Positions 35,849 through 40,327 of a stretch of 40,327 bases of DNA are shown piece by piece. The notes below the pieces were generated by a model. That model did not search any database and was not told the DNA's origin. It saw only the letters and a list, made by a program, of their open reading frames with translations. Source of the DNA: a virus; IMG/VR virus record IMGVR_UViG_3300022222_000005, positions 1 through 40,327 of that record. One strand, given 5' to 3'. Made by a program: the position numbers and the translations under genes. Numbering within the stretch: the first letter of the stretch is position 1; each line of letters opens with the position of its first letter.

Positions 35849-36712
35849 ATGGGATACGCAAGAAAAATACCAGACTACGTGCCAGACACAGGATTCTATT
35901 TCGACGAAGAGAATCACAAGTATTATCACGACCGCCGACCGATGACTGGCATCACAACCGCGCTTGACGTGCTTGCGAAGCCGGCTCTTATTCAATGGAG
36001 TGCCAATCTGGCTGCTGCTGCGGGATATGCTATGGTAGCACCGCCCGGCTTTACTGAAGAGCTTGAATCACTTAAGGAAGCAAACGGTGGTAAGGTGAAT
36101 GCGGAAGTGTGCAAAGTGCTTGATGCTAAGTACCCAGAGTTCAAGCTTGCCCGTCTTGCACACCGTGCAAAGAAAGAAGAGGCTGGTCAGCACGGCACAG
36201 ACTATCACGCAATGGTGGAGACCTACGTAAAAGGCTGCATTAACGAGAACGACGGAATGCCACGCTCCCATGTAGACGAGAGTCCTATCAAGCCGTTTGT
36301 TGATTGGACCATGCTTAACGTAAAACAGTTTCTTTTCTCCGAGCGCAAGCTTCACAATCTGAAACTATTCATTGCTGGTACAGCAGACTTTGGTTATATC
36401 GGCACCGACGGGAAGCGATACATGGGTGACTTCAAAACCAGCTCCGGCATTTACGGCATGGATTATTGGCTTCAGGTTTCTGCGTACCGTTGGATGGCAG
36501 AGGCTGAAGGAGACGAGCCGTACGAAGGTTTGTCGGTCGTACGATTCGGAAAAGACGGTTCATTTGAAGCAGTGGCTATGTACGAGTATGAAATGTTTAT
36601 GAAGGCGTTCCTCGCCTGCGTGACGCTCTATCGTACAAACCAAGCGACAAACGGGCTTACAGTAGACATTGATGCAGCGCGTCAAGCAGAAGCAGTTCTA
36701 ACAATCAACTAA
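35849..36712 (+). CDS. PD-(D/E)XK exonuclease (RecB/Cas4-like)
   Basis: 287 aa. The nuclease core is clear: FIAGTADFGYIGTDGKRYMG (GxxD), DFKTS (D-x-K), then YWLQVSAYRWMAEAEG (QxxxY). An upstream His region (AGQHGTDYHAMVETYV) matches the first helix of these enzymes. It likely degrades DNA ends for recombination with the SSB-like partner 10 bases downstream. ATG 35849 lies one base after the preceding stop; two earlier in-frame ATGs overlap that gene. Confidence 0.85.
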   Translation: MGYARKIPDYVPDTGFYFDEENHKYYHDRRPMTGITTALDVLAKPALIQWSANLAAAAGYAMVAPPGFTEELESLKEANGGKVNAEVCKVLDAKYPEFKLARLAHRAKKEEAGQHGTDYHAMVETYVKGCINENDGMPRSHVDESPIKPFVDWTMLNVKQFLFSERKLHNLKLFIAGTADFGYIGTDGKRYMGDFKTSSGIYGMDYWLQVSAYRWMAEAEGDEPYEGLSVVRFGKDGSFEAVAMYEYEMFMKAFLACVTLYRTNQATNGLTVDIDAARQAEAVLTIN

Positions 36713-36722
36713 TCACACAAAT

Positions 36723-37235
36723 ATGCTGTATACAAAATCCTCAGGAACGAGTGGCCCGTGGCTTGACAAGTCGACGGTCTACAATGGCCAGAAGTTTGCA
36801 ATTCTTACGGAATCAAAGCCGATTGAAGAAACCTACAAAGGTGAGCCGAATGTTCGCAATACAGTGAAGGTAAAGGTAGAAGGTGCAGCCGAGCCGCAGA
36901 ACTACGACCTTAACAAGCCAACCATCGCAGGACTCATTGATGCGTTCGGTGATGACAGTCGCTTGTGGATTGGCAAGGTGCTCAAAGCACATGCTGAAAA
37001 AGTTCGTGTGGCAGGTAAGGCTGGTATTATGGTTATTCTCTACGCGGAAGGCTTTAAGGTTATGGACGACGAGGGTGGATATGCAACTGTTGTACCAGTA
37101 ACAACACCTGAGCTCGCTGCACCCCAGGCCCCAGCACGTGACCAGTTCGCAGCCCCAGGGTCGCCTGCTACCATTGCTGGTACGAACATCGAATACCCTA
37201 ATGAAGAAATCAACCCAGAGGATATTCCGTTCTAA
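36723..37235 (+). CDS. single-strand DNA-binding-like protein with DIPF tail
   Basis: 170 aa. The N-terminal ~115 residues are strand-rich (KFAILTESKPIEETYKGEPN, VKVKVEGAAEPQNYDL) as in OB-fold proteins. A Pro/Ala linker follows, then an acidic end closing with NPEDIPF, the same tip by which bacterial SSB recruits partners (DDDIPF). Placed after the exonuclease. It probably coats ssDNA and may recruit host replication proteins, useful as the phage has no polymerase. Family not certain. Confidence 0.65.
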   Translation: MLYTKSSGTSGPWLDKSTVYNGQKFAILTESKPIEETYKGEPNVRNTVKVKVEGAAEPQNYDLNKPTIAGLIDAFGDDSRLWIGKVLKAHAEKVRVAGKAGIMVILYAEGFKVMDDEGGYATVVPVTTPELAAPQAPARDQFAAPGSPATIAGTNIEYPNEEINPEDIPF

Positions 37236-37253
37236 AAATAATCAGGCACCCAC

Positions 37254-37433
37254 ATGATAAGTATCAAAGGCCATATACGTGTGCTTCGCGAAGGCAAAGA
37301 ACCGTTGAATCTCACAGAATATTCAAGGGAGGGTTTTCCAGAGCTCACCTTTGGTTCCCTTGAAAAGTTTGTTGAGTGGTTTGACGAAGCGAAGAAACGC
37401 GCAGAAAGAGGTGAAGTACAAATAGTAATCTAA
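37254..37433 (+). CDS. hypothetical protein, 59 aa
   Basis: ATG 37254 to TAA 37431-37433. MISIKGHIRVLREGKEPLNL then helix LEKFVEWFDEAKKRAERGEV and a short final strand QIVI. Soluble, alpha/beta. Leader CAGGCACCCAC. Two bases separate it from the next gene. No family. Confidence 0.55.
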   Translation: MISIKGHIRVLREGKEPLNLTEYSREGFPELTFGSLEKFVEWFDEAKKRAERGEVQIVI

Positions 37434-37435
37434 CT

Positions 37436-37786
37436 ATGGAAGAAAACACGGTTAGAACAATCATTGACAAACTTGCCGAGTGGGCTTCTCAGGGTAAAAC
37501 CGTAGGGCCAGAACTGTGGATGAACGCAGCATCAAAACTAAATGTTCTTCTGCAGGGAGAACAGGAAGAACTTATTGACCGCAAATTAGCAATGGCAAAA
37601 CTTAAGGCCTCTTTCATGGGAGAAGGAGACACAGCGGCAAAAGCTAAAGTAAAAGTTGAGGCAATGGATGAGTGGGCGGTTCTACAGAAGCAAGCAGCAC
37701 TTATTGAACGAACCTTGGAAACAATTCTTTTAGCAAAAAAGAATGCGACCTTGGTTTCAGAAATGATGAGACATCAACTTAGTTAA
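37436..37786 (+). CDS. helical protein, 116 aa
   Basis: Nearly all helix (EENTVRTIIDKLAEWASQGK, ELIDRKLAMAKLKASFMGEG, QKQAALIERTLETILLAKKN). Proteins of this shape and size are common in phage recombination/replication modules next to SSB-like genes, with no known activity. It may be a structural partner of the recombination proteins. Confidence 0.6.
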   Translation: MEENTVRTIIDKLAEWASQGKTVGPELWMNAASKLNVLLQGEQEELIDRKLAMAKLKASFMGEGDTAAKAKVKVEAMDEWAVLQKQAALIERTLETILLAKKNATLVSEMMRHQLS

Positions 37787-37807
37787 TAAATAGATAAATA
37801 AAACAAT

Positions 37808-38029
37808 ATGAAAAACTACAAACAGTGGACGAAAGAAGAGCTTAAGGGTTTCTTGACACTTTGGGAAAACAGTACAGTAGCAGAACTAGCAACAAAGTTT
37901 GGTGTTCCAAACCAAACCATTCTTACGATAGCAGCAAAGTTTCGCAAGGAGGGTTATCCCCTTACAAAGAAACGCCAAAACGGAAACCTTAACGGTCTTA
38001 TTAGGGAAGTTATAGAAGAGGCTAACTAA
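37808..38029 (+). CDS. helix-turn-helix (SANT/Myb-like) protein, 73 aa
   Basis: WTKEELKGFLTLWENSTVAE followed by LATKFGVPNQTILTIAAKFR and KEGYPL is a three-helix DNA-binding fold with the recognition helix at PNQTILTIAAKF. The basic end (TKKRQNGN) may contact DNA. Probably a small transcriptional regulator of the accessory region. Leader is ATAAATAAAACAAT. Confidence 0.7.
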   Translation: MKNYKQWTKEELKGFLTLWENSTVAELATKFGVPNQTILTIAAKFRKEGYPLTKKRQNGNLNGLIREVIEEAN

Positions 38030-38037
38030 CTAACACT

Positions 38038-38199
38038 ATGGAAATCTTCGAAATCTTCCTCGGCCTTGTAATGTTCTACCTCTGGGGCCACGCTATCTAC
38101 TTGGTCGCCACAAAGACAAGGGACACAAGTGGGTATGAAAAGTTCGTACTCATAGGTGCGCTAGGAGTGTCCGTTCTCTACGTCTTCGGGACGTTCTAA
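38038..38199 (+). CDS. small membrane protein, 53 aa
   Basis: ATG 38038 (leader CTAACTAACACT) to TAA 38197-38199. Two helices (IFLGLVMFYLWGHAIYLVA and FVLIGALGVSVLYVFGTF) flank a polar loop (TKTRDTSGYEK). It ends the operon before a hairpin-rich gap. Confidence 0.6.
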   Translation: MEIFEIFLGLVMFYLWGHAIYLVATKTRDTSGYEKFVLIGALGVSVLYVFGTF

Positions 38200-38205
38200 A
38201 GAAGG

Positions 38206-38283
38206 GGAGGCTTATGCCTCCTTCCCTCAATCCACCGGGTGTGATTGCTCTCCCTGTATGTTGGTGTGGTGGGTTGAGGGAAG
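38206..38283 (+). terminator. hairpins ending the small-gene operon
   Basis: First GGAGGC-TTAT-GCCTCC (about 38206-38221), then a long inverted repeat CTTCCCTCAATCCACC (38221-38236) with GGTGGGTTGAGGGAAG (38268-38283), 16 positions with one mismatch. Neither is followed by a T-run, so it may be a processing or attenuation structure instead of a simple terminator. Confidence 0.5.
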
Positions 38284-38289
38284 GGAGCG

Positions 38290-38343
38290 TTATCCACAGT
38301 TTCGCAGAGAATGACAGAATCCGCGCGAAATCTACCCTATACT
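38290..38343 (+). promoter_or_regulatory. promoter/operator region of the accessory cluster
   Basis: A perfect DnaA-box match TTATCCACA (38290-38298) is followed by the inverted repeat TTTCGC ... GCGAAA (38300-38305, 38325-38330) and a -10-like TATACT (38338-38343) 31 bases before the next ATG. ATGACA (38311-38316) is the nearest -35-like hexamer but at poor spacing. Confidence 0.4.
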
Positions 38344-38373
38344 AAAAGAGTAAACCTAATCACAACCAACACT

Positions 38374-38712
38374 ATGAAATACAAAACAATAATAGGAGGC
38401 ACCATAGCAGAAGCACTCGCTAAGTTCCCTTGGTTAGCAGACGCTTCCTTTGAAGACGCAGTCATTGACATCACTAACGACCATCTTATTTGGATGGGCG
38501 GCGTTTGGAAGGATGGCATTTGGGAGGGCGGAACTTGGGAGGACGGTATTTGGGAGGGCGGAACTTGGAAGCGCGGCATTTGGTATGACGGCATTTGGGA
38601 TCGCGGCGCTTGGAGGGGTGGCATTTGGGAGCGCGGCCTTATGTGGTCAAACATTAGCCAAAAGTACGAAAGGGTCTCTTACGAAGACGGGAAGTTTACT
38701 GTAGCGGAATAA
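38374..38712 (+). CDS. WxxGx pentapeptide-repeat protein, 112 aa
   Basis: From ATG 38374 (leader ACCAACACT). After an N-terminal part (MKYKTIIGGTIAEALAKFPW) come about ten consecutive five-residue units of the type W-x-x-G-[I/T] (for example WKDGIWEGGTWEDGIWEGGT), then a short cap (MWSNISQKYERVSYEDGKFT). This resembles pentapeptide-repeat beta-helices but with Trp in place of the usual Leu/Phe. Pentapeptide proteins can mimic DNA and bind gyrase; here that is conjecture. An earlier ATG at 38311 lies upstream of the -10 box. Confidence 0.75.
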   Translation: MKYKTIIGGTIAEALAKFPWLADASFEDAVIDITNDHLIWMGGVWKDGIWEGGTWEDGIWEGGTWKRGIWYDGIWDRGAWRGGIWERGLMWSNISQKYERVSYEDGKFTVAE

Positions 38713-38723
38713 CAAATAACACT

Positions 38724-39248
38724 ATGAACTTCAAACACAATGCGTACAGACACAACAAGTGTTTGTGTGGTGGAGACAAGGACAAGCGTGCGCGACTTTG
38801 CTCTTTGTGTTTCTTGAAGACAAAAACGAAGCATGGCATGTTTAAAACAAGCACTTATTACTCTTGGAGCAACATGAAAAAGAGGTGTCGAGATAAGAAG
38901 CACATGTCATACGAGAAGTACGGGGGTGCTGGAATAGATGTGTGCAAAAGATGGGAGAAGTTTGAAAACTTCCTGGCTGACATGGGGGAGAAGCCAGAGG
39001 GTAAACAGTCCATCGGCAGAATAAACAACCTGAAAGGATACTTCAAAGAGAACTGCCAATGGGAGGATTACTTCCAACAGAACTCGAACACGTCAAAAAA
39101 CAAATACATATCATTTGATGAAAGGACGATGGTTCTCCCAGAGTGGGCCAGACTGTTAAATGTTAGTCGCCACACACTGTATTACAGAGTAAAAAGCTGG
39201 GGCGTTAGCAAGGCATTATTAGTGAGTGGATACAAACAGAATATATGA
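38724..39248 (+). CDS. HNH homing-type endonuclease, 174 aa
   Basis: N-terminal Cys/His ribbon (HNKCLCGGDKDKRARLCSLC). Then comes the phage HNH/AP2-type pattern: YYSWSNMKKRCRDKKHMSYE, KYGGAGIDVCKRWEKFENFL, SIGRINNLKGYFKENCQWED, and a C-terminal DNA-binding helix-turn-helix (EWARLLNVSRHTLYYRVKSW). Free-standing members insert between phage genes. The motif usually reads DRIDN; here the catalytic-region SIGRINN lacks the Asp, so activity is uncertain. Leader AAATAACACT. Confidence 0.8.
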   Translation: MNFKHNAYRHNKCLCGGDKDKRARLCSLCFLKTKTKHGMFKTSTYYSWSNMKKRCRDKKHMSYEKYGGAGIDVCKRWEKFENFLADMGEKPEGKQSIGRINNLKGYFKENCQWEDYFQQNSNTSKNKYISFDERTMVLPEWARLLNVSRHTLYYRVKSWGVSKALLVSGYKQNI

Positions 39249-39751
39249 ACTTCAAAAATGGAGACCGCGTTACCTGCACGATACACGGAACAACGATTAC
39301 AAACGCTCGTATCAGTATTGACGAGAACGGAATGCCTTTCATCTGCCAGAATGAAAAGAATGGCGGCATAACAGACGACAAACTGGGCTACGAGTATTCT
39401 TGGATTCTAAGTAGGGACTTCACGGACCCTTCCGTAGAAGACCTAAAACTAGCCACCCCCACATGGAACTTTCTCGCGTGGAAGGATATTATCTTGGACA
39501 GTGGTGGAGACAGGCGAATGGTGCTTGCGGTACTAAATGAGGCAGTTCTTATCTCTCAGGTTAATGATTTTGAGGTAGGTTCGGTCTGGTACCTAAAGAA
39601 AGAACTACAAAAGCGGGGCTACACCATCGAAGGCGAAGTACCAGCAGTAGAGGAAATCACCGTTGCAGAAGCAGAAGCACGATTTGGGGTGAAGATTAAA
39701 AAAGAACTTTCCTTTGCATACCAAAGGGAGACGTTTAAAGACAATACCTAA
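39245..39751 (+). CDS. hypothetical protein, 168 aa
   Basis: ATG overlaps the HNH stop (ATGA). Beta-rich N-terminus (GDRVTCTIHGTTITNARISI, YSWILSRDFTDPSVEDLKL), helical C-terminus (AWKDIILDSGGDRRMVLAVL). No family identified. The N-terminal barrel-like part looks like a small regulatory or binding domain. Confidence 0.6.
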   Translation: MNFKNGDRVTCTIHGTTITNARISIDENGMPFICQNEKNGGITDDKLGYEYSWILSRDFTDPSVEDLKLATPTWNFLAWKDIILDSGGDRRMVLAVLNEAVLISQVNDFEVGSVWYLKKELQKRGYTIEGEVPAVEEITVAEAEARFGVKIKKELSFAYQRETFKDNT

Positions 39752-39755
39752 CACC

Positions 39756-40327
39756 ATGATTCCTACACCAGAAATGAAAGCAATGCGTGCCTTCCACGGA
39801 AGTGCCGCAATTAAGGAGAAGTACGTTGCTCGTGTTAAGGCACACGCCGAAGCAGACAAAATTGTTAAGGGACAGTATTGGGGAAACGGAAAGGGTTGCG
39901 CGGTTGGTTGCACCATTGAAGGCGACGAGCACTCTCGATACGAGACAGAGCTGGGTATTCCTGTGGCTATCGCACACGTTGAGGATTATCTCTTTGAGAT
40001 AATGCCAAACGAGGACGCTATGAAGTTCCCTCTAAGACTCTTGGAAGCTATCCCCGTTGGCGCAGACCTTTCACTGGTTCCGGCTAATCTTATTGTCTAC
40101 ATACTTGAAGACACCTTGAACATTAAAGAGGTTCAAGAAGACAAGGCTGTAGGGAAAGCAATCAGGGGAGTTATAGACCTGTGGAAGCGCGTGCAGGTTG
40201 GTGACAAACCGGACGCGGTAGCATGGTCGGCAGCATGGTCGGCAGCAGAGTCGGCAGAGTCGGCAGCACGGTCGGCAGCATGGTCGGCAGCACGGTCGGC
40301 AGCATGGTCGGCAGCACGGTCGGCAGC
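39756..40327 (+). CDS. SAAx-repeat protein, N-terminal part (runs off the window end)
   Basis: ATG 39756 (leader CTAACACC). The N-terminal ~155 residues form a domain with YWGNGKGCAVGCTIEGDEHS and YETELGIPVAIAHVEDYLFE, a pattern I have seen in conserved phage/bacterial hypothetical proteins, then a helical part (VGKAIRGVIDLWKRVQVG). After DKPDAVA it becomes S-A-A-W/R/E repeats to the window end, continuing in frame at the left end (3-152). One unit is one codon short (ESAES), showing past slippage in whole codons. Function unknown. Confidence 0.8.
   Translation, partial: MIPTPEMKAMRAFHGSAAIKEKYVARVKAHAEADKIVKGQYWGNGKGCAVGCTIEGDEHSRYETELGIPVAIAHVEDYLFEIMPNEDAMKFPLRLLEAIPVGADLSLVPANLIVYILEDTLNIKEVQEDKAVGKAIRGVIDLWKRVQVGDKPDAVAWSAAWSAAESAESAARSAAWSAARSAAWSAARSA
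40224..40327 (+). repeat. 12-base tandem repeat, right copy
   Basis: About nine units of gtcggcagcatg-type repeats, identical in kind to bases 1-91. The last four bases (cagc) equal the first four of the window; merging them restores frame and period, so this is the circle junction. Copy number may be collapsed by assembly. Confidence 0.9.

Overview
This window looks like one essentially complete tailed-phage genome of about 40.3 kb, with podovirus-like gene content. It holds a large terminase with a zinc cluster, a portal, a scaffold-like protein, a major capsid protein, short-tail connector-like proteins, two large internal-virion-like proteins, a repeat-rich tail fibre and a lysis set. I see no tape measure, sheath or baseplate, no integrase, and no DNA polymerase, primase or helicase. 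Both window ends lie inside the same 12-base tandem repeat (coding Ser-Ala-Ala-x). The ORF running off the right end (39756 on) and the ORF entering at the left (ends 152) are two halves of one gene, so the molecule is circular or circularly permuted and was cut at this repeat. The host cannot be named. The standard stop codons are used. Almost no gene has a Shine-Dalgarno sequence; starts instead follow A/T-rich leaders (AACAC[T/C]ATG, ATAAATATATG, TAATATGG). That points to a lineage that initiates without Shine-Dalgarno pairing (Bacteroidota or Patescibacteria are examples), but this is inference. The -10 boxes I see are TATAAT-like.

Layout. (1) Minus strand, about 31642 down to 2875: a small operon (hypothetical, HNH, RusA), a structured ~330-nt RNA, a zinc-ribbon ORF and tRNA-Gln(CTG), the packaging block (TerS, small membrane and zinc proteins, GroES, GroEL, TerL), portal, scaffold, capsid, decoration-like proteins, tail fibre and its small relatives, connectors, internal virion proteins (one with an ADP-ribosyltransferase-like domain), then M23 endolysin, holin and Rpf/SLT-like transglycosylase. 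(2) Plus strand, 31928 through the right end and on across the left end to a terminator at about 2800: early regulators, nucleotide metabolism (dUTPase, dCMP deaminase, NMP kinase, a ThyA-family enzyme with an Asp at the base-discriminating position), recombination (RecB-like nuclease, SSB-like protein with a DIPF tail), then many small accessory genes including a WxxG-repeat protein, a homing-type HNH, the SAAx-repeat protein and a HIT-family hydrolase. The two arms diverge at 31643-31927.

How it fits together. The early arm appears to be transcribed from TATAAT boxes followed by gTACA, at least one giving a leaderless mRNA. It redirects dCMP/dUMP pools, possibly toward a modified cytosine, and supplies recombination proteins while relying on host replication enzymes. 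The late arm starts next to the structured RNA and makes the virion; its own chaperonin pair sits inside the packaging block and probably serves folding of phage proteins. Items most worth a second look are the structured RNA at 30237-30563, the Asn-to-Asp change in the ThyA-family enzyme, the phage-borne GroES/GroEL, the ADP-ribosyltransferase-like domain in an injected-type protein, and the SAAx repeat gene at the circle junction.
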